Source: Flavobacterium sp. Root901 (GTDB taxonomy: Bacteria > Bacteroidota > Bacteroidia > Flavobacteriales > Flavobacteriaceae). Taken from it: 64,000 nt of DNA. The position numbers and the translations under genes were made by a program. The stretch spans positions 666,346-730,345 of the forward strand of contig NZ_LMJB01000001.1 of NCBI RefSeq assembly GCF_001429765.1, given 5' to 3'. Of this stretch, positions 25,907 through 34,409 are shown in pieces (positions within the stretch are counted from its first letter, which is position 1; each line of letters begins with the position of its first letter). Under the pieces are notes generated by a model. That model was not told the origin of the DNA, ran no database searches, and saw only the letters and a program-made list of their open reading frames with translations.

Positions 25907-27190
25907 ATGAAAAACATATTTCTAAAAACCTTCAGCTTTGCTTTAATTTTCTCTTTAATCGCTTGTCAGGCGCAGGAAAGAATTACTGTAAAAGGGAATC
26001 AATTTTATAAAGGCAGCATACCGTACGCTTATATTGGAACTAATTATTGGTACGGAAGTTTACTGGCTTCGAAAAAAGCAGGCGATCGAAAAAGATTGAT
26101 TCGTGAACTGGATTTAATGCAGAAAAACGGAATCGATAATTTGCGGATTTTAGTTGGCGGCGATGGCGGAAAATACGATTTTACAGTTCGTCCGGCATTA
26201 CAATACGAACAGGGAAAATACGATGAAGATTTGCTGGACGGATTGGATTTTTTGATCAGCGAAATGAGTAAACGCAAAATGTATGCAGTTTTATATCTGA
26301 CCAATAACTGGGAATGGTCCGGCGGAATGTCACAATATTTAGAATGGAATGGAAAAGGACCAATTCCGGTTCCGGCAATTCCACCAAATACATGGCCTCA
26401 GTTTATGTCGTATACCGCCCAGTTTCACAGCTGTGAACCTTGTATGAAAGCTTTAGAAAATCATGTAAAATTTATTATTGGAAGAACAAATTCATATTCT
26501 AAAAAGAAATATACTGAAGACAATACCATTATGGCGTGGCAGGTTGGGAACGAGCCCCGAACTTTTACGCCGGAAAACGAGGCAAAATTCACAGTTTGGC
26601 TAAATAACATTGTCGATTTGATCGATAGTCTTGACAAAAACCACTTAATCTCCACAGGTTCTGAAGGTAAAAACAGTTCAAATGACAGCATGGAAATTTT
26701 TGAACGTACACACCAGAATCCCAATATTGATTATCTCACAATGCATATTTGGCCAAAAAACTGGAATTGGTTTAAAGCAGAAAATGCCGAAAAAACACTG
26801 ACTTCAACTTTAGAAAATGCAGGAAAATATATTGACGACCATATTAAAGTGGCCAACAATTTAAAACGCCCAATTATTATTGAAGAATTTGGTCTGCCAA
26901 GAGAAAACGAAAATTTAACTGCCGGATCTTCTGTTGTTAACCGTGATATTTTTTATAATTATATTTTTAAAAGAGTTGCCGAAAGTGTCAAAAATAAAGG
27001 CCCTTTGCAGGCGGCAAATTTCTGGGGATTTGGCGGAGAAGGAAAAGCAGTTACTGCTGAAGGAAAATGGAATCCGGGCGATCCATTAACTACAGATCCG
27101 CCGCAGGAACCCCAAGGTTTAAATTCTGTTTTTTCCGGAGATAAATCGACTTTGGAAATTGTAAAAAAATACAATTCAGAACTAAAATAA
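25907..27190 (+). CDS. GH5 endo-beta-1,4-mannanase (GH5_7-like), lipoprotein
   Basis: Predicted retaining mannanase. The 427 residues begin with a lipoprotein signal (FSLIACQAQ). The start of the mature part, PYAYIGTNYWYGSLLA, and the segment DNLRILVGGDG are typical of GH5_7 (plant and bacterial mannanases). The acid/base is Glu216 in WQVGNEPRTF and the nucleophile Glu327 in IIIEEFGLPRE. Conserved HIWPKNW supports mannanase over cellulase. It lies 79 bases after the second GH26 gene, with a hairpin repeat between, and 34 bases before GH97. Three predicted mannanases from two families in one operon suggest a mixed-structure mannan substrate. Confidence 0.93.
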   Translation: MKNIFLKTFSFALIFSLIACQAQERITVKGNQFYKGSIPYAYIGTNYWYGSLLASKKAGDRKRLIRELDLMQKNGIDNLRILVGGDGGKYDFTVRPALQYEQGKYDEDLLDGLDFLISEMSKRKMYAVLYLTNNWEWSGGMSQYLEWNGKGPIPVPAIPPNTWPQFMSYTAQFHSCEPCMKALENHVKFIIGRTNSYSKKKYTEDNTIMAWQVGNEPRTFTPENEAKFTVWLNNIVDLIDSLDKNHLISTGSEGKNSSNDSMEIFERTHQNPNIDYLTMHIWPKNWNWFKAENAEKTLTSTLENAGKYIDDHIKVANNLKRPIIIEEFGLPRENENLTAGSSVVNRDIFYNYIFKRVAESVKNKGPLQAANFWGFGGEGKAVTAEGKWNPGDPLTTDPPQEPQGLNSVFSGDKSTLEIVKKYNSELK

Positions 27191-27224
27191 TTTTCCTCCA
27201 ATAAGCAGTTCAATAAATACTCAC

Positions 27225-29204
27225 ATGAAAAATATCATTATTCTTTTTTGCCTTATATTCTCTGGTATTATATCTGCACAGAAAAAGCATGATTTTACAT
27301 TGATTTCTCCGAATGGAAAAATTAAAGTCTCAATTATTATAAATGATAAAATTTCGTGGTCAATTCTGCATGAGAAAGATTTGATTCTTGCGCCGTCTGA
27401 AATGTCTTTGACTTTAGACGAAAATATAATTTTAGGAAAAAATCCGGTTGTTTTAAATTCTGCAAAAGAAAGTGTAAATAAAGAATTTGAAGCTGCTTTC
27501 TATAAAAAGAAAACGGTTCAGAATAAGTATAATAGACTAACTATCAATTTTAAAAATGAATTTAGTCTTGAATTTCGGGTTTTTGATGACGGTGCTGCGT
27601 ATCGATTTAGCACTAAAAAGAAAAAAGATATTACTGTTAAATCAGAAGAAGTAGTTTTAAACTTCGACAAAGATTACAATACTTTAATACCGTATGTACG
27701 AGATTTAAGAAACCCTGAAGATCCTTTTATTTCTTCGTTTGAATCGCATTATGAAAACAAGAAAATAAGTGAATTTGCAAAAGACACTCTTGCTTTTTTA
27801 CCTTTTTTAATTGACTTTAAAAACCATAAAAAAGCAGTTTTTCTGGAGGCTGACCTGAACGATTATCCCGGATTGTTTGTTACAAATAATGAAAAGAAAA
27901 CAGGTTTTGAATCTCGTTTTTCTAAATATCCGCTGCAGGAAATAAACGGCGGCTTTAATTACCTCAACAAATTAATTACCGAAAGGGCCGATTATTTGGT
28001 TAAAACCAAAGGAAGCCGCACTTTTCCCTGGAGAGCGATCGTGATTTCTGAAAATGATTCGGCTTTAGCCAATAATGATATGGTTCAGAAATTAGCAGAA
28101 CCTTCAGTAATTAAAGATATTTCATGGATAAAACCCGGAAAAGTTGCCTGGGACTGGTGGAATGACTGGAATATTTACAATATTGATTTCAAAGCCGGAA
28201 TCAATACACAGACCTATAAATATTACATTGATTTTGCTTCTAAAAACAACGTTGAATATGTGGTTTTGGATGAAGGCTGGAGCGTAGAAACCGACATTAT
28301 GAAACACAACCCTGATGTTGATTTAGAAGCTTTAATTGCTTACGCAAAAGAACGAAATGTTGGAATTATTTTATGGGCTTCATGGATGGCATTAACCAAA
28401 AATACAGAAGGCGTTTTTGAAAATTATGCTAAACTTGGCATAAAAGGTTTTAAAGTTGATTTCTTAGATCGTGACGATGCTAAAATGGTCAATTCGGTTT
28501 ATGATATTGCCCAAAAAGCTGCTAATCATAAATTGCTTTTGGATTTCCACGGCATGTACAAACCAACCGGAATTCAGCGTACTTTTCCAAATATTTTAAA
28601 TTTTGAAGGTGTAAAAGGTTTAGAAAATAATAAATGGACACCAAATGATGATGTGCCGCTGTACGATTGTACCATTCCGTTTATCAGAATGATGGCCGGC
28701 CCAATGGATTATACGCCCGGCGCAATGCGAAATGCTGCTAAAAGCGAATTCAAACCAAGTCATTCAAATCCAATGAGTCAGGGAACAAGATGTCATCAAT
28801 TGGCACTTTATACGATTTTTGAAGCGCCTTTGCAAATGATGGCCGACAGCCCAACCTCCTACATGAAAGAACAGGAAAGCACTGATTTTATTGCTAAAGT
28901 TCCAACTACTTTTGATGAAAGTATTTCTTTAGATGGTGAAGTTGGAAAGTTTGTTTCGATTGCCCGTAAAAAATCGGATGTTTGGTATTTGGGAGCAATA
29001 ACAAACTGGGATTCCAGAGATATTATAATTGATTTTTCTTTCCTTGAAAAAGGTAAAAAATTTCAGGCTGAAATTTTCTCAGATGGTCTAAATGCTGATA
29101 AAGCGGCGGTTGATTATAAAAGGGAAATTATAACGGTTGATTCAAATTCTAAATTAAAATACAGATTAGCAAACGGCGGAGGTTTAGCGATGATAATCAA
29201 ATAA
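27225..29204 (+). CDS. GH97 glycoside hydrolase, probable alpha-galactosidase
   Basis: A 659-residue periplasmic enzyme (signal peptide about 1-18, ending IISAQ) with the three GH97 parts: an N-terminal beta-sandwich, a (beta/alpha)8 barrel (about 270-540) and a C-terminal beta domain. GH97 enzymes are either inverting alpha-glucosidases (SusB) or retaining alpha-galactosidases. Here Asp412 in FKVDFLDRDD and Glu467 in GVKGLENN have the same 55-residue spacing that I recall for the nucleophile and acid/base pair of the retaining alpha-galactosidase BT1871. Together with the mannan context, this favours galactose removal. It ends the operon at a strong terminator. Confidence 0.87.
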   Translation: MKNIIILFCLIFSGIISAQKKHDFTLISPNGKIKVSIIINDKISWSILHEKDLILAPSEMSLTLDENIILGKNPVVLNSAKESVNKEFEAAFYKKKTVQNKYNRLTINFKNEFSLEFRVFDDGAAYRFSTKKKKDITVKSEEVVLNFDKDYNTLIPYVRDLRNPEDPFISSFESHYENKKISEFAKDTLAFLPFLIDFKNHKKAVFLEADLNDYPGLFVTNNEKKTGFESRFSKYPLQEINGGFNYLNKLITERADYLVKTKGSRTFPWRAIVISENDSALANNDMVQKLAEPSVIKDISWIKPGKVAWDWWNDWNIYNIDFKAGINTQTYKYYIDFASKNNVEYVVLDEGWSVETDIMKHNPDVDLEALIAYAKERNVGIILWASWMALTKNTEGVFENYAKLGIKGFKVDFLDRDDAKMVNSVYDIAQKAANHKLLLDFHGMYKPTGIQRTFPNILNFEGVKGLENNKWTPNDDVPLYDCTIPFIRMMAGPMDYTPGAMRNAAKSEFKPSHSNPMSQGTRCHQLALYTIFEAPLQMMADSPTSYMKEQESTDFIAKVPTTFDESISLDGEVGKFVSIARKKSDVWYLGAITNWDSRDIIIDFSFLEKGKKFQAEIFSDGLNADKAAVDYKREIITVDSNSKLKYRLANGGGLAMIIK

Positions 29205-29233
29205 AAAAGGAGAACAAAATGTTCTCCTTTTTT
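29203..29233. terminator. Shared terminator of GH97 and the aldo/keto reductase gene
   Basis: AAAAAAGGAGAAC and GTTCTCCTTTTTTT form a stem with a 6-nt loop between two convergent genes. It works in both directions. Confidence 0.85.
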
Positions 29234-29256
29234 TATTGTTTTGTATTTCTGTAATA

Positions 29257-30213
29257 TTATTTTAAAATTTTTTCAATTGTATTCAATTCATCGTGCGTAA
29301 AACTCGTATTCTCTAAACAATCAATATTATTACATAATTGTTTTACCGAACTCGCCCCAATTAAAACCGATGTAATTCGTTTGTCTTTCTGCAGCCAGGC
29401 CAAAGCCATTTGTGCCAAAGACTGGTTTCTGTTTTGAGCAATTTCATTCAGTTGAATTAATTTCTGAATACGTTCTTCTGTCACCTCATCTTCTTTCAAA
29501 TGTCCATTCGGATTATGCGCTCTCGAATTCTCCGGTATTCCGTTTAAATATTTATCCGTTAAAAGTCCTTGTGCCAAAGGCGAAAAGGCAATACACCCTA
29601 CACCTTTTTCTTCTAAAACATCCAATAAACCATTTTCTACCCAGCGCTCCAGCATCGAATATTTTGCCTGATGAATCAAACATGGCGTTCCCAATTGTTT
29701 TAAAACGTCGACAGCAACTCTGGTCTGTTCTGCAGAATAATTACTGATTCCAACATACAACGCTTTTCCGCTTCTTACAGCGTGGTCCAAAGCCATCATA
29801 GTTTCTTCAATAGGAGTTTCCGGATCCGGGCGGTGTGAATAAAAAATATCTACATAATCAATATTCATTCTCTTTAAACTCTGGTCCAGACTTGATAATA
29901 AATATTTTCTTGAGCCCCAGTCTCCGTATGGACCTTTCCACATGGTGTAACCTGCTTTAGTAGAAATCACGATTTCATCACGCAGATTTCCCTGAAAATT
30001 ATGCCATAGTATTTTCCCGAAATTCTCTTCTGCAGAACCCGGAACAGGACCATAATTATTGGCTAAATCAAAATGTGTAATACCTTTATCAAAAGCTTCA
30101 ATGGCGATACTTTCTGCATTTTCAAAATTATCTACTGAACCGAAATTATGCCATAATCCCAAGGAAATTTCAGGCAGTAATAAACCGCTTCGTCCGCATC
30201 TGTTATATTTCAT
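29257..30213 (-). CDS. Aldo/keto reductase, YghZ-like (L-glyceraldehyde-3-phosphate reductase type)
   Basis: NADPH-dependent oxidoreductase of the AKR superfamily (TIM barrel). The 318 residues start MKYNRCGRSGLLLPEISLG. The catalytic set is visible: Asp in GITHFDLANNYGPVPGSAEE (with Tyr), Lys in EIVISTKAGYTMW and His in DIFYSHRPDPETPIEET. The cofactor region near TSVLIGASSVKQL is also present. It resembles E. coli YghZ, though it is shorter. It lies between the mannan operon and GH3 and may act on a sugar or sugar-derived aldehyde, but no specific link to mannan is known to me. Confidence 0.88.
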   Translation of the reverse strand: MKYNRCGRSGLLLPEISLGLWHNFGSVDNFENAESIAIEAFDKGITHFDLANNYGPVPGSAEENFGKILWHNFQGNLRDEIVISTKAGYTMWKGPYGDWGSRKYLLSSLDQSLKRMNIDYVDIFYSHRPDPETPIEETMMALDHAVRSGKALYVGISNYSAEQTRVAVDVLKQLGTPCLIHQAKYSMLERWVENGLLDVLEEKGVGCIAFSPLAQGLLTDKYLNGIPENSRAHNPNGHLKEDEVTEERIQKLIQLNEIAQNRNQSLAQMALAWLQKDKRITSVLIGASSVKQLCNNIDCLENTSFTHDELNTIEKILK

Positions 30214-30304
30214 TATTTTAGTTTAATGGTTGGAGTTTTAATAGAATTTAAAGGTAAAAAAATATCGAAAACTATTAATTTAAAAAGTTGTGTTTTTTAA
30301 TCTC

Positions 30305-30520
30305 CCAAAGACGCAAAGTTGCAAAGTTTAATTTTAACATTAAGATTCAATTGCGTCCAGCTTAGCTGGATGTAAAAATAACAAACATAAAAAAAGGCTT
30401 TAGCCAAACTAAAAACAGTTTGGCTAAAGCCTTTAAAACTTAAATTTTTCCCCTAGCTAAAGCTAGGGGCTATTTAAAAAGACTTCGCGAGATCAAAAAA
30501 ACTTTAAAACTTTATCACTT
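30305..30520. repeat. Cluster of intergenic hairpin repeats
   Basis: Most of the 313-base gap between 30213 and 30527 is made of short palindromic units. They are TCCAGC-TTA-GCTGGA (30356-30370), the long stem at 30393-30434 and CCCCTAGC/GCTAGGGG (about 30450-30469). They are flanked by AAGACGCAAAGTTGCAAAGTT (30308-30328) and TTCGCGAGATC near 30483, which resemble the phrase GCGTCTTTGCGAGATT at 32898-32913. No gene is seen. Confidence 0.6.
30393..30434. repeat. Perfect 18-bp hairpin
   Basis: AAAGGCTTTAGCCAAACT and its exact complement flank a 6-nt loop. A short A/T run is on both sides. It could end transcription from either side, but it belongs to the repeat cluster. Confidence 0.7.
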
Positions 30521-30526
30521 TGAAAC

Positions 30527-32821
30527 TTAAAGAATCTCAAAACCACTTTGCAAACCTTTATCAGAACTTCCGCCAACCATAATTTTAAAAGTCCCCGGTT
30601 CTACTAAATAAGTTCCTTCATTATTGTAAAACCCAAGTTCTTTATCTGTCAAAGTAAAAGTTACGGTTTTGGTTTCTCCTTTTTTCAGGTTTACTAATTC
30701 AAAACCTTTCAGTTCTTTTATTGGGCGAATGATACTCGCAAATTCATCGTGAATATACAATTGCACGACTTCCTTTCCATCATAATTTCCTGAATTGCTC
30801 ACTTCAACAGAAACAGTAACTTTTTCACCTTTTGCAAAAGAAGTTTTATTCAGTTTCAAATTTTTATAATCAAAAGTTGTATAACTCAATCCAAAACCAA
30901 ATGGGAATTGAGGCGTTTTTTCCACATCCATATAATGCGACCAGAAAACATTTTTATCGCTGTCAGTTGGTCTTCCTGTGCTGTATTTGTTGTAATAAAT
31001 TGGAACCTGGCCCACATTTCTCGGAAACGACATTGGCAGTTTACCACTCGGATTATAATCTCCGTATAAAACCTGTGCAACGGCATTTCCGGTCTGTGTT
31101 CCTAAATGCCAGGCTTCTACAATTGCCGGAACATGTTCTGCTGCCCAAGGAATACTCAACGGACGGCCATTATTTAAAACCAAAACAATATTTGGATTTA
31201 CTTTGTAAATTTCTTCTAATAATTCCTGCTGTAATCCAGGTAAATTTAAATCGGTTCTGCTTCTTCCCTCACCACTTTGAAAACCGTATTCTCCTAAAAC
31301 CATTACCACAACATCGGCATTTTTCGCTGCTGTTTTTGCGGCTTCAAATCCGCTTTTATCAGTTGTATTGAAAACAGTTTCTGTTAAAAATGTGGCTTTT
31401 TGTTTTAATAAATCAGCACCTTTTTCAAAAACCAATTGATTGTCTTTGTATTGCTGCATTCCTTCCAAAACCGAAACGGCTGTATTATCATCTGCGGCAA
31501 TTCTCCAGCTTCCCAGCGGACTATTTTTATCATTTGCCAAAGCGCCTATCAAAGCAATTTTCTGTCCGGATTTTTTTAACGGCAATAAATTCTTTTCATT
31601 TTTCAAAAGGACGATTGATTTTTTAGCCATATTCAAAACGCCATCGTTATTGGCTTTGCTCCCAACGACTTCTTTCTCGCGTTTTTCATCACAATATCGG
31701 TACGGATCATCAAATAATCCTAATTCAAATTTCACGCGAAGAATTCTGCGTACGGCATCATCAACCAATGTTTCTTTTACTTTTCCTGATTTTACCAGAT
31801 CAACCAATTTTGCAACGTATAAATACGATTCCATATCCATATCAGAACCTGCGATTACAGCTTTTGCTGTTGCATCAGCTTCATCTTTGGCATAACCGTG
31901 CGCAATCATTTCACGAATTGAAGCATAATCCGAAATTACAAATCCGTCAAACTTCCATTTTCCTTTCAAAATATCTCTTTGCAAAAAAGCATTTCCCGTT
32001 GCCGGAACGCCATTTAAGGTATTAAACGAATTCATAAACGTACGAACTCCCGCCTGAACTGTCGCTTCAAACGGAGGCAAAACCGAATTGTACAATTTAG
32101 AATTACTGATATCTACGATATTATATTCCAATCCAGCTTCGACATAACCGTAAGCCGCAAAGTGTTTCGCACAAGCTGCAATCGTATTTACTTTTGCTAA
32201 ATCGGCAGTTGTTTCTCCCTGAAAACCTTTTACTCTGGCATATCCCACTTTACTTCCCAAATACGGATCTTCTCCCGCACCTTCCATAACACGTCCCCAG
32301 CGCGCGTCGTTTGCCACGTCTACGTTTGGTCCGAAAGTCCAGTTAATTCCGGATGCCGAAGCTTCATCTGCTGCAATCGCTGCCGATTTTCTAATCGCTT
32401 CCAAATCCCAGCTTGCCGCTTCTGCCAGCGGAATCGGGCTTAACGTTTTATAACCGTGTATTACATCAAAACCAATAATTAAGGGAATTCCCAAACGGGT
32501 TTCTTCAACGGCAATTTTCTGCACGGCCCTTACTTCTTTTACACCGCGAACTGTAAGCATCGAGCCAACTAATCCTTTTCGCAAATGTTCGTATTTCAAT
32601 TCGGCTGTACCGCCTTTTGGCGCTGGTCCCGTAACATCCCAAAAACCATTATATTGATTCATCTGCCCTACTTTTTCCTCCAAAGTCATCAAGGGTAAAA
32701 GCAAATCGATACGCTGTTCAATAGTTTTATTTTTATCCAGATATGGCTTTTTTTGTGCATTCATATTTCCAACGGTAAACAAGGACAAAGCCCCGATAAT
32801 TATTATTTTTTTATTTTTCAT
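30527..32821 (-). CDS. bglX: Beta-glucosidase, GH3 (BglX-like), periplasmic
   Basis: Releases beta-linked glucose from short oligosaccharides, probably the cello- and glucomanno-oligomers made by the GH5 and GH26 enzymes. The 764 residues have a signal peptide (about 1-22, ending NMNAQ) and three domains: the (beta/alpha)8 barrel with RLGIPLIIGFDVIHGYKTLSP, the nucleophile Asp298 in GFVISDYAS, the alpha/beta sandwich (GEYGFQSGEGRSRTDL, AWHLGTQTGNAVAQVLYG) and a C-terminal fibronectin III-like domain. BglX-type GH3 enzymes have broad beta-glucosidase activity, so the exact bond is not certain. A repeat lies directly upstream of its ATG (32837-32874). Confidence 0.92.
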   Translation of the reverse strand: MKNKKIIIIGALSLFTVGNMNAQKKPYLDKNKTIEQRIDLLLPLMTLEEKVGQMNQYNGFWDVTGPAPKGGTAELKYEHLRKGLVGSMLTVRGVKEVRAVQKIAVEETRLGIPLIIGFDVIHGYKTLSPIPLAEAASWDLEAIRKSAAIAADEASASGINWTFGPNVDVANDARWGRVMEGAGEDPYLGSKVGYARVKGFQGETTADLAKVNTIAACAKHFAAYGYVEAGLEYNIVDISNSKLYNSVLPPFEATVQAGVRTFMNSFNTLNGVPATGNAFLQRDILKGKWKFDGFVISDYASIREMIAHGYAKDEADATAKAVIAGSDMDMESYLYVAKLVDLVKSGKVKETLVDDAVRRILRVKFELGLFDDPYRYCDEKREKEVVGSKANNDGVLNMAKKSIVLLKNEKNLLPLKKSGQKIALIGALANDKNSPLGSWRIAADDNTAVSVLEGMQQYKDNQLVFEKGADLLKQKATFLTETVFNTTDKSGFEAAKTAAKNADVVVMVLGEYGFQSGEGRSRTDLNLPGLQQELLEEIYKVNPNIVLVLNNGRPLSIPWAAEHVPAIVEAWHLGTQTGNAVAQVLYGDYNPSGKLPMSFPRNVGQVPIYYNKYSTGRPTDSDKNVFWSHYMDVEKTPQFPFGFGLSYTTFDYKNLKLNKTSFAKGEKVTVSVEVSNSGNYDGKEVVQLYIHDEFASIIRPIKELKGFELVNLKKGETKTVTFTLTDKELGFYNNEGTYLVEPGTFKIMVGGSSDKGLQSGFEIL

Positions 32822-32836
32822 GATTAGTTTTTTTTA

Positions 32837-32874
32837 AAGGTGCTGAGATGCTAAGATTCTGAGGTACTAAGATT
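32837..32874. repeat. CTAAGATTCTGAG-type repeat before the GH3 start
   Basis: AAAGGTGCTGAGATGCTAAG followed by ATTCTGAGGTACTAAGATTT lies 13 bases from the GH3 ATG. Nearly the same phrase (AAAGGTACTGAGATTCTGAG) lies 8 bases from the ATG of the FAH-family gene at 61304. Confidence 0.6.
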
Positions 32875-32929
32875 TTTTCCAATACTTTACGATTTAGCGT
32901 CTTTGCGAGATTAAAATTATGCATTGCGG

Positions 32930-32954
32930 GGCTTCGACTTCGCTCAGCCTGACA
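32930..32954. repeat. Short hairpin repeat, intergenic copy (GGCT/AGCC stem)
   Basis: GGCT, the 12-nt loop TCGACTTCGCTC, AGCC, then TGACA. The loop and the TGACA flank are identical to a copy inside the radical SAM gene (40993-41018), but the stem there is CTTC/GAAG. The phrase GCGTCTTTGCGAGATT lies just before it (32898-32913). Confidence 0.65.
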
Positions 32955-33029
32955 AGAGTGAACAAAAAAAATCAGTTTTAATCCGTTCAATTAGTAAAAT
33001 CAGCGGGAAAAAAATCCACAATCTAAACT

Positions 33030-34409
33030 CTAAAGCTCTGTCGCAAAACACGAAGCCGGCAAATTTACTTTATTGAATAAATCAGACTGCGTTGTATTTC
33101 CCCAGGCAAATCTCACTTTTACCGGTTTCATTACTTTTTTACTTGTCAAAATCACCTGATTGTTTTTTATTGAAGCATCAGCAGGAAAGAAAATGCCATC
33201 TTCTCCGGAGACCTCAAACTGATTGGATGTTTTATTTTTAAAATACAATCCGTCAGCATAATCAAAAGAGACCATAACTTTGTTTTTCTCTATTTTAATT
33301 TCTTTAAAAAGCGGACCATTTACCAAATTAGAATTTGTTTTATAAACTTCTGCTAAAGCCAGATTTGCTAAACGAATTCCGACTGATTTTTTATTCTTAG
33401 GATGAATATCAATCGTGTCTGAAATATCAGAAGTTAAAACCATGCCTGTTTTTGGGACTTCTTTTAAAATCTTTCGTTGAGAATTTCTCACCGTTACGTT
33501 CGAGAAATTATTGGTTCCTGTTTTATAGGGTGCAATCTGAACGAAATAAAAAGGAAATTCATCGTTCCAGCTTTTTCTCCACGAAGTAATTAAAGCCGAA
33601 AGCGTTTTATCATAAACCAAAGATCCAACATTAGATTCGCCCTGATACCAGATTGTTCCGGCAATTTTAAATCCTGCAATTGGGGCAATCATAGCATTAT
33701 AAGCGCGGCCGGGTTGGTGTGGTCCATATTCCTGTTCATTTAGCTTTTTGGCGTTTTCTAATACAACCGGATCATTTTGAACTACTTCTTCCGGCATCCA
33801 GATTTCGGCTGGAGTTCCGCCCCAGTTTGAAGATATTAATCCTATTGGGACATTTTTTAAATCTTCACGAAGACGTTTGGCAAAAAAATAGCCGACAGCA
33901 CTAAAATATTTCATGGTTTCCGGAGTCGATTCAGTCCAGTTTCCCAATACATTATTCTGCGGATTTGACGCTGTTGATTTTAAAACCGTAAAAAATCGAA
34001 TGTTCGGGTTTGCTGCATTTTTTACTTCTTCCCCGCCGTTGTCAATTCCCCAGCTTGCCGACATTTCCATATTAGATTGTCCGGAACAAATCCAGACTTC
34101 GCCAATCAAAATATTCTTTAGCAAAACTTCGTTATAGCCTTTTATGGAAATCGAGTACGGTCCGCCCGCTTCAGGAGTTTTGATGGTAAGTTCCCATTTT
34201 GCCTGATTATTGGTAACGGCTTTATACTCCTGATTGTTCCATCCAGAAACTAATTTGATTTCCTCTTTTGGATTTGCCCAGCCCCAGATTTTGACTTCAG
34301 AATTACGCTGTAAAACCATATTATCCCCAAAAATATTTGGAAGCGTAACATTCGCTAAAGCTGAACTGCAAATCATCAAAAATAAAACGAATAGTAAATT
34401 ATTTTTCAT
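33030..34409 (-). CDS. Sialate O-acetylesterase-family carbohydrate esterase (SASA), secreted
   Basis: SGNH-type esterase that removes O-acetyl groups from sugars. The 459 residues have a signal peptide (about 1-19). The N-terminal part has FGDNMVLQR typical of this family. The catalytic serine is Ser112 in VWICSGQSNMEM, and IWYQGESNVG is the second conserved block. It overlaps the upstream CE2 gene by 11 bases and is surely cotranscribed. Despite the family name, sialic acid is unlikely: in a mannan locus the substrate is more plausibly acetylated mannan or glucomannan (inference). Confidence 0.9.
   Translation of the reverse strand: MKNNLLFVLFLMICSSALANVTLPNIFGDNMVLQRNSEVKIWGWANPKEEIKLVSGWNNQEYKAVTNNQAKWELTIKTPEAGGPYSISIKGYNEVLLKNILIGEVWICSGQSNMEMSASWGIDNGGEEVKNAANPNIRFFTVLKSTASNPQNNVLGNWTESTPETMKYFSAVGYFFAKRLREDLKNVPIGLISSNWGGTPAEIWMPEEVVQNDPVVLENAKKLNEQEYGPHQPGRAYNAMIAPIAGFKIAGTIWYQGESNVGSLVYDKTLSALITSWRKSWNDEFPFYFVQIAPYKTGTNNFSNVTVRNSQRKILKEVPKTGMVLTSDISDTIDIHPKNKKSVGIRLANLALAEVYKTNSNLVNGPLFKEIKIEKNKVMVSFDYADGLYFKNKTSNQFEVSGEDGIFFPADASIKNNQVILTSKKVMKPVKVRFAWGNTTQSDLFNKVNLPASCFATEL

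Noticed and set aside
30832-31895. Long open frames antisense to the GH3 gene (up to 179 codons)
   Set aside because: GH3 has a complete, conserved coding sequence here; the antisense frames lack any family signature and arise from codon bias.
30300-33011. Repeat-rich gaps as traces of an insertion sequence
   Set aside because: No transposase or long terminal inverted repeat is visible; the units are short hairpins of the REP/MITE kind.
33030-34409. Sialic acid metabolism from the sialate O-acetylesterase name
   Set aside because: No sialidase, sialate lyase or transporter is nearby; context favours acetylated plant mannan.
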